A DNA stretch of 64,000 bases from Acetobacteraceae bacterium H6797 (GTDB lineage Bacteria; Pseudomonadota; Alphaproteobacteria; Acetobacterales; Acetobacteraceae). This document shows positions 51,996-60,707 of the stretch, in pieces. Location: contig JADFCQ010000004.1 of assembly GCA_015223225.1 (NCBI GenBank), positions 534,381 through 598,380 on the forward strand. Reading direction: 5' to 3'. Positions within the stretch are counted from its first letter, which is position 1. Each line of letters starts with the position of its first letter. A program made the position numbers and the translations under genes. The notes under the pieces were generated by a model, which had not been told where the DNA came from, made no database searches, and saw nothing but the letters and a program-made list of their open reading frames with translations.

Positions 51996-53477
51996 TCAGG
52001 GAATCCCGGGCGCCGTTTCCCAGCCGAGGCCGACCACGGCCAGGATGCGGCGCCCCCCGGCATCGGGGCGCATGACGATCACACGCTGCTCTTCCAGATA
52101 GGTGAGCAGCCGCCGCGCCCGGCCCACCGAACGCGTGCCATAGGCCGTGGCAATGGCCTCGTCCCCCGGGCAGGGCAGCTTGTCGAGCGCCGCGCGGGCC
52201 AGCATGAGAAACACGCCCTGCACATCTTCCGGCAGGGCCTTGGCCATGGCGGTGGCCTCGCCCCATTCCGGGCTCTCGGCCGCCTCGGGCGAGACACCCG
52301 CGCGGGCCACGGCCAGCATGCGGCGGAAGGCGGGGATATCGGGCGGCTTGCCCGCGACCGCATGGATGCGCAGCCGCACCAGGAAATCCTGATAGAGCAC
52401 GGCGACGGGGCGGAAGGCCGCATCCGGCTCCTCCAGCACGCCGCGCAGGATCTCATCCAGCTTCGCCTTGTGCTCGGCCAGTTCCTCGGCCGTCGGCTGG
52501 GGCACCTCCTTGGGCGCCGAGGCGAGCGGCACGGCCTGGGCGAGCTGGGCCAGGATATCGGGCGGCGGCGCGGCGGGGGCACGGCGCGGCGGCAGGCGCG
52601 GCTCGGGCTCCGAGGCCACGGCGAGGATCATCTCCCGCGCCTCTTCTGCCGGGGTGGCCGGCAGCGGGGTGAGCGTGGGCGTCACGCCGCGGGATTCTGT
52701 CTCCACCGCCCCGATCCTGATCGGCAGCGGGCGGCGGGAAAGCGCGGGGCCGAGGGCGATGAAATGGCCGCGCGGCAGGTCCCGGAACATCTCCGCCTGG
52801 CGGCGCTCCATGCCGAGGAGGTCGGCGGCGCGGGCCATATCGATATCGAGGAAGGTGCGGCCCATGAGGAAATTGCTCGCCTCGGCCGCGACGTTCTTGG
52901 CGAGCTTGGCCAGGCGCTGCGTCGCGATGATGCCCGCGAGGCCGCGCTTGCGACCGCGCGACATCAGGTTCGCCATGGCGCCGAGGGAGAGTTTCCGCGC
53001 TTCGTCCGAGACCTCGCCGGCCGCCGCCGGAGCGAAGAGTTGCGCCTCGTCCACCACGACCAGCATGGGGTTCCAATGGTCGCGGTCGGCGTCGAACAGC
53101 CCGCCCAGGAAGGCGGCCGCGTGGCGCATCTGGCCATCGGCATCCAGCCCGTCGAGGTTCAGCACCACCGAGACGCGCAGCCGCCGCACGCGGTCGGCCG
53201 CCCGGGTGAGTTGGCCCTCGGTATGGCTCGCGGCATCGATGACGAGATGGCCGTATTTCTCGGAGAGTGTGACGAAATCGCCCTCTGGGTCGATGATCGC
53301 CTGTTGCACCCAGGGGGCCGATTGCTCGAGCAGCCGCCGCAGAAGGTAGGATTTGCCGGAGCCGGAATTGCCCTGCACGAGCAACCGGGTGGCGAGAAGC
53401 TCCTCCAGGTCCAGCATCGCCGGTTGCCCGGACGTCTGCCCCCCCGACACGGTGCCCATCTCGATCCCGATCGTCAT
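51996..53477 (-). CDS. HerA/VirB4-type ATP-binding protein
   Basis: A 493-residue protein with a DUF87-like ATPase domain: Walker A GNSGSGKSY (Lys42), Walker B MLVVVDEAQ (Asp143-Glu144), arginine-type segment NLMSRGRKRGLAGIIATQRL, and FLMGRTFLDID. The C-terminal half is Pro/Ala-rich and then a helix-turn-helix-like end (SVGRARRLLTYLEEQRVIVM). HerA proteins move or process DNA, often with NurA; no NurA gene is adjacent, so this may be a single-gene housekeeping form or a defence component. It converges with the aldo/keto reductase gene with no gap. Confidence 0.85.
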   Translation of the reverse strand: MTIGIEMGTVSGGQTSGQPAMLDLEELLATRLLVQGNSGSGKSYLLRRLLEQSAPWVQQAIIDPEGDFVTLSEKYGHLVIDAASHTEGQLTRAADRVRRLRVSVVLNLDGLDADGQMRHAAAFLGGLFDADRDHWNPMLVVVDEAQLFAPAAAGEVSDEARKLSLGAMANLMSRGRKRGLAGIIATQRLAKLAKNVAAEASNFLMGRTFLDIDMARAADLLGMERRQAEMFRDLPRGHFIALGPALSRRPLPIRIGAVETESRGVTPTLTPLPATPAEEAREMILAVASEPEPRLPPRRAPAAPPPDILAQLAQAVPLASAPKEVPQPTAEELAEHKAKLDEILRGVLEEPDAAFRPVAVLYQDFLVRLRIHAVAGKPPDIPAFRRMLAVARAGVSPEAAESPEWGEATAMAKALPEDVQGVFLMLARAALDKLPCPGDEAIATAYGTRSVGRARRLLTYLEEQRVIVMRPDAGGRRILAVVGLGWETAPGIP

Positions 53478-53617
53478 CCTGCCTGCCGACTCCGTCTGCT
53501 GTGGTGCGGCGCGTCATATAGCCCATCCGGCGCGGGGGCGAAGCCTAAAGGGGCACCGTTTGGCGAAAGCGCGGGGCGCGCCCTATCCTTGCCGCGCGGT
53601 AACGAGAAAGGCCCATC

Positions 53618-55108
53618 ATGACCGAGACCCTGCTGATCACGGGCGCCCGCGTCCTCACCCCCGATGCCGAGGACGCGCCCTTTCGCGACCTGCTGATCGA
53701 GGGCGGGCGGATCAAGGCGGTGCTGCCGCCCGGCGAGGGCCCGGCCAATGTGCCGCATTACGATGCGAGCGATCGGCTGGTGATCCCGGGCCTGGTCAAT
53801 GGCCATACCCATGGCCATGGCGGCCTCGCCAAGGGCGCCGGCGACAAGTGGGACCTTGCGCTGCTCCTGGCCAATGCACCCTGGGTCTCGGGTGGCCGGG
53901 GGCTGGAGGAGAAGAAGCTCTCCACCCAGCTCGCCGCCGTCGAAATGCTCAAGAAGGGCTGCACGGCCGCCTATGACCTGCCCTTCGAATTCCCGGTCCC
54001 GACGGTCGAGGGGCTGGATGCCATGGCCGATGCCTATGCCGAGGTGGGCCTGCGCGCGCTGATCGCGCCGATGGTGGCCGATCTCACCTTCTTCCAGGCG
54101 ACGCCGGGGCTCACCGAGGCCCTGCCGCCCGAGCTGCGCGCGAAGGTGGAGGCCATGAAGGCGGCACCGGGCGAGCAGACCATCGCCGCCATCGACGCCG
54201 CCGCCCGGCATTGGCGCCATGGCGCGAAGGGCATCACTCTCGGCTGTGCGCCGACCATCCCGCTGCATGGCACGGACGAGTTCCTGAAGGCCTGCCGCAA
54301 GCTCGCCGAGCAGCATGGGATGAAGATGCAGACCCATGTGGCCGAGGCGCGCTACCAGGCCGCTGGCGGCGAGATCCGCTACGGCACCACGCTGCTCGAC
54401 CATATGGACAAGCTCGGCCTCGTCGGCCCCTGGTTCAGCGTCGCCCATGGCACCTGGCTGACGCCGGAGGATCTCGAGACCATGGCCAAGCGCGGCGCGG
54501 GGCTTTCGCATAATGCGGGCGCCAATATGCGCCTCGCCTCCGGCATCGCCCCGGCGAGGGCCGCGATCCGGGCGGGGGTCACGGTGGGCATCGGCACCGA
54601 CGGCTCCTCCTCCTCCGACAACCAGAACATGTTCGAATCCATGCGCCTCGCCGCCTTCGCCTCCCGCCTCTGGGAGGAGGCGACTGATGAGGACTGGCTC
54701 GGCACGGCCGAGACGGTGCGGCTCGCGACCCAGGGTTCGGCGAAACTCATGGGCATCGAGGCGGGGAGCATCGAGGCGGGCAAGCTGGCCGACCTCGTCT
54801 TCCTCGACCTCGGCCATATCAACTGGGCCCCCCTGAACAACGCGGCCAACCAGCTCGTCTGGACGGAGGATGGCTCGGCCGTCGCGGAGGTGATGGTCAA
54901 CGGCCAGTGGAAGCTGCGCGGCGGCAAGGTGCTCGGCGTGGACGAGAAGGCGCTGGCCGCCCGCGCCAATGCGGCCGCCGAGAAGCTGCTCGCGATCAAT
55001 GCCGAGGCCCGCGCCTTCTGCGATACGCTCTCACCGCATGTCGCCTGCTACTGTCGGTCGCTTGCCGGGGGGTTCCGCCGCGTGCGAAGGCTTCTGCCGG
55101 CCCATTGA
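53618..55108 (+). CDS. Amidohydrolase/deaminase of the TrzA-AtzA type
   Basis: A 496-residue metal-dependent hydrolase. Metal ligands: His63 and His65 (NGHTHGHG), His240 (QTHVAEA), His277 (AHGTWL) and Asp328 (GTDGSSSSDN). The pattern is that of mononuclear deaminases and chlorohydrolases acting on purines, pterins, triazines or S-adenosylhomocysteine-type compounds. The AAGG-containing purine tract before the ATG is moderate. An SDR gene follows by 62 bases and may be co-transcribed. Substrate not predictable. Confidence 0.92.
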   Translation: MTETLLITGARVLTPDAEDAPFRDLLIEGGRIKAVLPPGEGPANVPHYDASDRLVIPGLVNGHTHGHGGLAKGAGDKWDLALLLANAPWVSGGRGLEEKKLSTQLAAVEMLKKGCTAAYDLPFEFPVPTVEGLDAMADAYAEVGLRALIAPMVADLTFFQATPGLTEALPPELRAKVEAMKAAPGEQTIAAIDAAARHWRHGAKGITLGCAPTIPLHGTDEFLKACRKLAEQHGMKMQTHVAEARYQAAGGEIRYGTTLLDHMDKLGLVGPWFSVAHGTWLTPEDLETMAKRGAGLSHNAGANMRLASGIAPARAAIRAGVTVGIGTDGSSSSDNQNMFESMRLAAFASRLWEEATDEDWLGTAETVRLATQGSAKLMGIEAGSIEAGKLADLVFLDLGHINWAPLNNAANQLVWTEDGSAVAEVMVNGQWKLRGGKVLGVDEKALAARANAAAEKLLAINAEARAFCDTLSPHVACYCRSLAGGFRRVRRLLPAH

Positions 55109-55170
55109 GGCCGGAACCCCGCCCGTCACGGCCTCCAGAGGCCGGAATGGGCGCCCAGGGGAGCTTTTCC

Positions 55171-55950
55171 ATGCTGCTGACCGACCGCGTTGCCGTCATC
55201 ACCGGGCCCGCCAAGGGCATGGGTGCCGCCGCGACCCTGCTGCTCGCCGAGAACGGGGCCGACCTGGCTTTGGTGGGCCGGGATATCGAGGCCATCGAAC
55301 CCGTCGCCGAACAGGCCCGCGCGCTGGGCAGACGAGCGACCGTGCTGCAATGCGACGTGACCGACGAGGCGCAGGTCGAAGCCATGGCCCAGGCCGTTCT
55401 GCAGGAATACGGCCGCGCCGATATCCTGGTGAACATCGCCGGCGGCACCGGCCCTCTCGGCAAGACCTTCTGGGAGACCACCCCGGCGGAATTCGACGAG
55501 ATCATCACTGTCAATATCCGCGGCTGCTTCCTGACCATGCGGGCTTTCGCACCAAGCATGATCAGCCGGGAATACGGCAAGATCATCAATGTCGGCGGCA
55601 CTTTCGGCTTGCGCGGCCGGGCGGGGCGCGCGGCCTATTCGGCCAGCAAATGGGGCCTGCGCGGGCTGACGAAATCGGCCGCGCTGGAACTCGGGCCGCA
55701 TAACGTCAACGTCAACTGCGTCTGCCCCGGCATGATCGACGGCCCGCGCTTCGAGAAGGTGACGGGTGAGATGGCCGGCCGGCTCGGCATCACCGTCGAT
55801 GACGCGCGGGCGAAGCATGCCGAGGAATACGCCCTGCGCCGCATCAGCACGGGCGACGACGTGGCGGGCGCCATTCTCTTCCTGGCGACCGATCTTTCGA
55901 AGCAAATCACCGGCCAGGATATCGCCGTGGATGGCGGTTGGGTGATCTGA
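55171..55950 (+). CDS. Short-chain dehydrogenase/reductase, catalytic Ser replaced
   Basis: A 259-residue SDR with cofactor motif TGPAKGMG (11-18), NIAGG (88-92), Tyr156 and Lys160 (YSASK), and a normal C-terminal end (TGQDIAVDGGWVI). Where the catalytic Ser is expected, 13 residues before Tyr156, the sequence is NVGGTFG with Gly143 and Thr144. The start at 55171 is preceded by AGGGGAG 7-8 bases upstream; an ATG at 55147 is in frame. Linked with the amidohydrolase upstream. Confidence 0.9.
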   Translation: MLLTDRVAVITGPAKGMGAAATLLLAENGADLALVGRDIEAIEPVAEQARALGRRATVLQCDVTDEAQVEAMAQAVLQEYGRADILVNIAGGTGPLGKTFWETTPAEFDEIITVNIRGCFLTMRAFAPSMISREYGKIINVGGTFGLRGRAGRAAYSASKWGLRGLTKSAALELGPHNVNVNCVCPGMIDGPRFEKVTGEMAGRLGITVDDARAKHAEEYALRRISTGDDVAGAILFLATDLSKQITGQDIAVDGGWVI

Positions 55951-55966
55951 GACTATCTATGCGGCC

Positions 55967-56647
55967 ATGAACCTCGACCGCATCGCCCAGGCCCTGCTGA
56001 CGCAATCGCTCCGCCCCCGCCGGCGCCGCACACGCCGTCACACCATTCCGGGCCTTACTGGCCTCGGCGGCGGCAAGGTGGCGCTGGCCCGCGTGCTGGG
56101 GCAGGTGGCGATCGAGGCCATCAAGGCGCTTTCCACTCCCAGCGCGCCCTCCCCGGCCCCGCAGCAGCAGCGCCCGGCACCGACGAGCGGAAGGCGGATT
56201 CCCGATATCGACCGGAAGCTCCCGCCTTCCCAAGCCTCTGCCCCCGTCTCGCCCTGGGGCCGCCCGGCCGCACCGCCGGCGCCCGAGCCGCGGGCCGAGC
56301 AGCGTGAGGCGGTGCTCATGCTCCGCGCCATGATCGCGACCGCCGCCGCCGATGGGCTGGACGAGGAGGAGCGCCGGCTGCTCGGCGAGCAGCTCGATGC
56401 CGCCGGCCTGACCAGCGAGGAGCGCGACGAGGTGTTGGCCGAATTCGCCGCCCCCAGCACGCCTGAATCCCTCGCCGCCGGGGTGAGCGACCCGGTGCAG
56501 GCCGCGCAGATCTATGCCGGGGCCTATGCGGCGGCGGACGAGATCTCGCCCGCCGAGCGTGCTTTCCTCAACCGCCTGGCCGTTGCCCTGGGGCTCGCGC
56601 CCGAGGCGGTGGAGCGCATCGAGGAGCGGCTCGACTCCGCCGGTTGA
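55967..56647 (+). CDS. DUF533 protein (second)
   Basis: A 226-residue protein with a short basic N-terminus (LRPRRRRTRRH), a Pro/Ala-rich middle, and a C-terminal TerB-like domain (about 115-225; MLRAMIATAAADGLDEEERRLL, split over LDEEERRLLGEQLDAAG). The same architecture is at 22884-23654, so these are paralogues. Starts 17 bases after the SDR stop. Function unknown; YebE-like proteins are linked to the envelope. Confidence 0.82.
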   Translation: MNLDRIAQALLTQSLRPRRRRTRRHTIPGLTGLGGGKVALARVLGQVAIEAIKALSTPSAPSPAPQQQRPAPTSGRRIPDIDRKLPPSQASAPVSPWGRPAAPPAPEPRAEQREAVLMLRAMIATAAADGLDEEERRLLGEQLDAAGLTSEERDEVLAEFAAPSTPESLAAGVSDPVQAAQIYAGAYAAADEISPAERAFLNRLAVALGLAPEAVERIEERLDSAG

Positions 56648-56740
56648 GCTCTCCGCTTCCCGCATGGCCAAAGCGATACGAAAAAGGCTTGCGGAATCGC
56701 TCAAACCCGCCCAGAAGGCCGCATCCGAACGCACGGGCGG

Positions 56741-56769
56741 TTGACAGACAGCCGCTCAGTCCTTACACG
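56741..56769 (+). promoter_or_regulatory. Promoter for rpmJ
   Basis: TTGACA (56741-56746), 17 bases, then TACACG (56764-56769). It precedes rpmJ by 26 bases with no gene between, and the -35 is consensus. Confidence 0.65.
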
Positions 56770-56795
56770 CGCCCGCCTGACCGAGGGTTTCTACC

Positions 56796-56921
56796 ATGAA
56801 GATCCGTAACAGCCTGAAGACCGCCAAGCTGCGGGACAAGAACTGCTTCACCGTCCGCCGCCGCGGCCGCGTGTATGTTCTGAACAAGAAGAACCCCCGC
56901 CTGAAGGCCCGCCAGGGCTGA
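56796..56921 (+). CDS. rpmJ: 50S ribosomal protein L36
   Basis: A 41-residue, highly basic ribosomal protein reading [14 protein letters not shown] and ending [14 protein letters not shown], the characteristic L36 end. It contains a single Cys, so it is the zinc-free C-minus form and the 41-residue length of alphaproteobacteria. Stands alone with its own promoter and downstream hairpins. Confidence 0.97.
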   Translation: MKIRNSLKTAKLRDKNCFTVRRRGRVYVLNKKNPRLKARQG

Positions 56922-56924
56922 TCA

Positions 56925-57020
56925 GACGGCCCTTCGGGGCCGTCCTATGGCGAAGCCCGGTTTCGGCCGGGTGGGTTTCAGGAAAGGCGCCGCCGAAGGC
57001 AATTCGGCGTCGCCTTTCCT
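56925..57020 (+). terminator. Two successive stem-loops after rpmJ
   Basis: First stem GACGGCCC-TTCG-GGGCCGTC (56925-56944), a perfect eight-pair hairpin with a stable UUCG loop but no T-run. Second stem (56980-57020) pairs AGGAAAGGCG and CGCCGAA with TTCGGCG and CGCCTTTCCT around one mismatch, about 17 pairs. Together they likely end rpmJ transcription and protect the message. Confidence 0.75.
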
Positions 57021-57056
57021 GTTGTGCGCTTCGTTTTGCCCGCATAGATAGAAATC

Positions 57057-57070
57057 TAATCATTTGATTA
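57057..57070 (+). promoter_or_regulatory. Perfect palindrome before the MarR gene
   Basis: TAATCA (57057-57062), TT, TGATTA (57065-57070): an AT-rich perfect dyad 12 bases before the MarR-family start at 57082, inside a longer imperfect dyad (GATAG to CTATATC). The AT-rich symmetry of this size fits MarR operators and overlaps the likely promoter. Confidence 0.65.
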
Positions 57071-57081
57071 CGATCTATATC

Positions 57082-57546
57082 ATGCCCGACCATCACCTCC
57101 CCTTCCCCGCCGAGGAAATCGGCCTGCGGCTGGTTCTGCTGGGCCGCCGCTGGCGCAATGCGCTGGATGAGCGGCTGCGCCATGCCGGGCTGACGGACGC
57201 GACCTGGCGCCCGCTGGTGCATCTGCGCCGCCTGCCCGAGCCGCCGACGCAGCGGGAACTGGCAGCACTTCTCGGCATCGAGGGCCCTAGCCTGGTGCCG
57301 CTGCTCGACAGCCTCGCCAAGGCCGGGCTGATCGAGCGCCGCCCGGACGAGCATGATCGCCGGGCGCGGCGCATCCACCTCACCTCCAAGGGGCGGGAGC
57401 TTGCCAGCAACATGCAGCGCGAGGTCTCGGCCGCCGAATCCGCCCTGGTCTCCAGCCTGTCGCGCGAAGATCAGGCCGATTGCGCCCGGGCCCTCACCCT
57501 GCTCGAGGGCGCCTTGAACAAGCCCGCGCAGGAGGGCCGGCCGTGA
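57082..57546 (+). CDS. MarR-family transcriptional regulator
   Basis: A 154-residue winged-helix regulator. DNA-recognition helix in TQRELAALLGIEGPSLVPLLDSL and wing with the family motif RRPDEHDRRARRIHLT (DxRxxxxxLT). Start at 57082 is an ATG; the frame opens at 57064 with no better signal. Its stop overlaps the GTG start of the FUSC transporter gene, so regulator and exporter are one unit, with an operator-like palindrome directly upstream. MarR proteins with FUSC exporters usually sense aromatic acids. Confidence 0.93.
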   Translation: MPDHHLPFPAEEIGLRLVLLGRRWRNALDERLRHAGLTDATWRPLVHLRRLPEPPTQRELAALLGIEGPSLVPLLDSLAKAGLIERRPDEHDRRARRIHLTSKGRELASNMQREVSAAESALVSSLSREDQADCARALTLLEGALNKPAQEGRP

Positions 57547-59198
57547 TCCCGTCCTTCGACCGGGCCGCGCTGATGATCGCCGGGCGCAATACCCTGGCGA
57601 GCCTGCTGGCGCTGACCATCGCCACGCTGCTGCATGTGCCGAGCCCATGGTGGGCCGCCATGACCATCTGGGCCGTCGCCCAGCCCAGCCGGGGCATGTG
57701 GCTGGAGAAGAGCCTAGCGCGGCTCGTCGGCTCCTTTCTCGGCGCGGCGGCGGGCGCAGCCATGCTCTGGGCCTTCGCCGATAACCATCTGGCGCTGATC
57801 GTCGCCCTGGCCCTCTGGATGGGGTTCTGGGCGGGTATCGGGAACTGGCTGAGGAACCTCGCCGCCTATTGCGCCATGCTGGCGGGCTATACCGCCGCCA
57901 TCGTCGCCCTGCTGGCACTCGAAGGGCATCATGACCCGCTGCAACTCGCCCTGGCGCGGGGCGAAGGCGCGGTGATCGGCGTGCTCTGCTCGCTGCTGGT
58001 CGGCTGGGCCTTCGTCCCGGTCTCGCCCTTCCATGCCCTGGCGGTGAAGCTGCGCGAACAGGCCGCCGTCGCCCTGGCCCTCGCCGCCGATGCGATGGAC
58101 CCTGCCGCGACGGGCCTGGCCGAGCGCCGGGCGGAACTGGTCCGCGCGCTGGCGCGGATCGAGGCGGGGTTCGAGGAGGCTTCGGCGGGCTCGCCGGTCA
58201 GCCGCCGGCGGATGCGCTACGTCTATAGCGAGATCGCCTCCCTGCTCAGCTTCATCGCCGAGGCCAAGCGGCTGCGCGAGGCCATGGGCCAGGACGCGGC
58301 GGGGCTTGCTCCCTTGCAGGCGGCGCTGCGCCGGGCCGAGACCCATCTGCTGACGCCCGGCGAGACGCGACCGAGCCTGCCCATGGTCATCGAGGGCGCC
58401 GAAGCGGCCAAGGCGGCCGTCCCCGCGCTGGGCGAGCCGATCGACGCCATGCGCCGCGCCTTTACCGAGGCGGCGTTGGACCATCGCGCGCTCACGGCCC
58501 GCCACGCGCCTCGCCCGGCGCATCGGCCGGCACCGCATCGGGAGGGCGCGCTGGCCTGGCGCGCCGCACTCCGGGCCGGGCTCACGGTGCTGGCCGGGGG
58601 GCTTTTCTGGGTCCTCTCGGGCTGGGAACCCGCGGCCTTCGCCGTGATGGGCGCCTGCATTTTCTCGAGCCTCTTCTCCATTTTCGAGGACCCGCAGCGC
58701 GCGCTGCGCAAGGTTGCGCTGGGGGTGAGCCTGGGGGCGCTGGCGGCGGTGGGTTTCCGGCTTTTCCTCATGCCGCTGGCCCATGATCTGCCGACACTGC
58801 TGTTGATGATGGCGCCCTTCATGCTGCTCGGCGCGATCGGCCTCACCCGCCCGGCGACGGCGCCCTATGCGATGGATTACAGCATGGTCTTCCTGCTGGT
58901 GAGCCAGCCGGCGCTGGGCGTGGTCCTGCCCAGGGGCGAGCTGATCGAGGGGGCCATCGCCATCGTGCTGGGCGCGCTCCTGGCCATGGCCGCCTTCCAT
59001 CTCTTCTGGCCGGTGACGCCCGCCAAGCGCACCGCGCTGCTCGCCATGGCCATCGAGGAGGATATCGCCGAGGGCCGCCCGGCCCGGCTGCATCGCCGCC
59101 TGCTGCGCCTCGGGCTGCGCGGCGGCGAGGCCAGCACCGCGCTGATCGAGCGCACGCTCGGCGCGCTGGCCGGCCTGCCGCGCCGGCGGATCGGATGA
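57543..59198 (+). CDS. FUSC-family aromatic acid exporter (AaeB-like)
   Basis: A 551-residue inner-membrane protein with two blocks of membrane helices (about 12-175 and 345-490) separated by a cytoplasmic helical domain, as in AaeB/FUSC exporters of hydroxybenzoates. The N-terminal segment has SPWWAAMTIWAVAQPSRG, the typical FUSC pattern. Start GTG at 57543 overlaps the MarR stop (GTGA). Usually paired with a membrane-fusion protein (AaeA); none is encoded next to it here. Confidence 0.9.
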   Translation: MIPSFDRAALMIAGRNTLASLLALTIATLLHVPSPWWAAMTIWAVAQPSRGMWLEKSLARLVGSFLGAAAGAAMLWAFADNHLALIVALALWMGFWAGIGNWLRNLAAYCAMLAGYTAAIVALLALEGHHDPLQLALARGEGAVIGVLCSLLVGWAFVPVSPFHALAVKLREQAAVALALAADAMDPAATGLAERRAELVRALARIEAGFEEASAGSPVSRRRMRYVYSEIASLLSFIAEAKRLREAMGQDAAGLAPLQAALRRAETHLLTPGETRPSLPMVIEGAEAAKAAVPALGEPIDAMRRAFTEAALDHRALTARHAPRPAHRPAPHREGALAWRAALRAGLTVLAGGLFWVLSGWEPAAFAVMGACIFSSLFSIFEDPQRALRKVALGVSLGALAAVGFRLFLMPLAHDLPTLLLMMAPFMLLGAIGLTRPATAPYAMDYSMVFLLVSQPALGVVLPRGELIEGAIAIVLGALLAMAAFHLFWPVTPAKRTALLAMAIEEDIAEGRPARLHRRLLRLGLRGGEASTALIERTLGALAGLPRRRIG

Positions 59199-59231
59199 TT
59201 TCCCGGGCAGAAAAACTGCTCTAGCCTGCCC

Positions 59232-59255
59232 CCGGCGGCGCCCTCACGCCGCCGG
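59232..59255 (+). other. Hairpin overlapping the glcD ribosome binding site
   Basis: Perfect nine-pair stem CCGGCGGCG (59232-59240), loop CCCTCA, CGCCGCCGG (59247-59255). The ribosome site GGAGG occupies 59254-59258, so its first two bases lie in the stem. Such a structure could limit glcD translation or, as a terminator-like remnant, separate it from the FUSC gene. Confidence 0.6.
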
Positions 59256-59264
59256 AGGAAAAGA

Positions 59265-60707
59265 ATGATCCGACAACCCGCGCCCAAGCCCCAAATCCTC
59301 GCCCGTCGGGAAGCGATCATCGCCGATCTGAAGCGGATCGTGCCGGGCGATGGCGTGATCGGCGAGCCCCTCCGCCTCAAGCCCTATGAAACCGACGGGC
59401 TCTCCGCCTATCGCCAGCCACCGCTGGCCGTGGTGCTGCCGCGCCGGACGGAAGAGGTGGCCGAGGTGCTGCGCTATTGTCACGCCAACGGCATCCGCGT
59501 GGTGCCGCGCGGGGCGGGCACCTCCCTCTCCGGCGGGGCGCTGCCGTTGGAGGATGCGGTGGTGATCGGGCTGATGCGGATGAACCGCATCCTGGACGTT
59601 TCCTTCGAGGACCGTTTCGCCGTGGTCGAGGCGGGCGTCACCAATATCGGCATCACCAAGGCTGTGGAGGGCGAAGGCTTCTTCTACGCCCCCGATCCGT
59701 CGAGCCAGCTCGCCTGCATGATCGGCGGCAATGTCATGATGAATTCCGGCGGCGCCCATTGCCTGAAATACGGCGTGACGGCGAATAACCTGCTGGGCGT
59801 CAAATTCGTCACCATCGAAGGCGAGGTCGTCGATATCGGCGGGGATTACCTCGATGGTGCGGGCTATGACTGGCTGGGGCTGATCACGGGCAGCGAGGGG
59901 CAGCTCGGCATCGTCACCGAAGTCACCGTTCGCATCCTCCGCCAGGCGGAAGGCGCGCGGGCCATGCTGGCGGCCTTCAAGGCGACGGATATCGCAGGCG
60001 CGGCCGTGGATGCGATCATCGCCTCGGGCGTGATCCCCGTGGCGCTGGAATTCATGGACAGGCCCTGCATCCATGCCTGCGAGGCCTTCGCCAAGGCCGG
60101 CTATCCGCTGGAGGCCGAGGCGATGCTCATCATCGAGGTGGAGGGCAGCCAGGCGGAGCAGGATTTCCTGCTCGGCAAGATCGCCGATATCTGCCGCCGC
60201 TTCGACCCGATCAGCCTCAAGGTGGCCGAGAGCGCCGAGCAATCCATGGCGATCTGGAAGGGCCGCAAGGGCGCTTTCGGGGCCGTGGGCCGCATCTCGC
60301 CCGATTATCTCTGCATGGATGGCACCATCCCGACCGGCGAACTGCCGCATGTGTTGCGGCGGATCGCGGAGATGTCGGCAGAATGTGGGCTCCAGGTCGC
60401 CAATGTTTTTCATGCGGGGGATGGCAATCTACATCCGCTCATCATGTTCGATGCCAATGACCCGGCGAGCTTCGCCAAGGCGGAGAAATTCGGCGCGGAT
60501 ATCCTGAAGCTCTGCGTCGAGGTGGGCGGCTGCCTCACCGGCGAGCACGGCGTGGGCGTGGAGAAGCGGGACCTCATGACCGTGCAGTTCCAGCCGCATG
60601 AACTGGCGCTGCAACGGGCGGTGAAATCGGCCTTCGATCCCGACTGGCTGTTGAACCCGAGCAAGGTCTTCCCCCTCGAGGGCAATCCGGCGCTGGAGGC
60701 CGCATGA
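59265..60707 (+). CDS. glcD: Glycolate oxidase FAD-binding subunit GlcD
   Basis: A 480-residue FAD-linked oxidase subunit that oxidises glycolate (or D-lactate-type 2-hydroxy acids) to glyoxylate. FAD-binding PCMH region shows VVPRGAGTSLSGGALP (about 80-95) and SQLACMIGGNVMMNSGG; the C-terminal FAD_oxidase_C domain ends with HAGDGNLHPLIMFD and TGEHGVGVEKRDLM. Membrane-peripheral complex with GlcE and GlcF, feeding electrons to quinone. GGAGG is 6 bases before the ATG. The stop overlaps the GlcE start by 4 bases. Confidence 0.95.
   Translation: MIRQPAPKPQILARREAIIADLKRIVPGDGVIGEPLRLKPYETDGLSAYRQPPLAVVLPRRTEEVAEVLRYCHANGIRVVPRGAGTSLSGGALPLEDAVVIGLMRMNRILDVSFEDRFAVVEAGVTNIGITKAVEGEGFFYAPDPSSQLACMIGGNVMMNSGGAHCLKYGVTANNLLGVKFVTIEGEVVDIGGDYLDGAGYDWLGLITGSEGQLGIVTEVTVRILRQAEGARAMLAAFKATDIAGAAVDAIIASGVIPVALEFMDRPCIHACEAFAKAGYPLEAEAMLIIEVEGSQAEQDFLLGKIADICRRFDPISLKVAESAEQSMAIWKGRKGAFGAVGRISPDYLCMDGTIPTGELPHVLRRIAEMSAECGLQVANVFHAGDGNLHPLIMFDANDPASFAKAEKFGADILKLCVEVGGCLTGEHGVGVEKRDLMTVQFQPHELALQRAVKSAFDPDWLLNPSKVFPLEGNPALEAA

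Noticed and set aside
56664..56744. 26-codon basic frame starting ATG before rpmJ
   Set aside because: No ribosome binding site, too short to judge, and its end overlaps the rpmJ -35 hexamer; probably chance.
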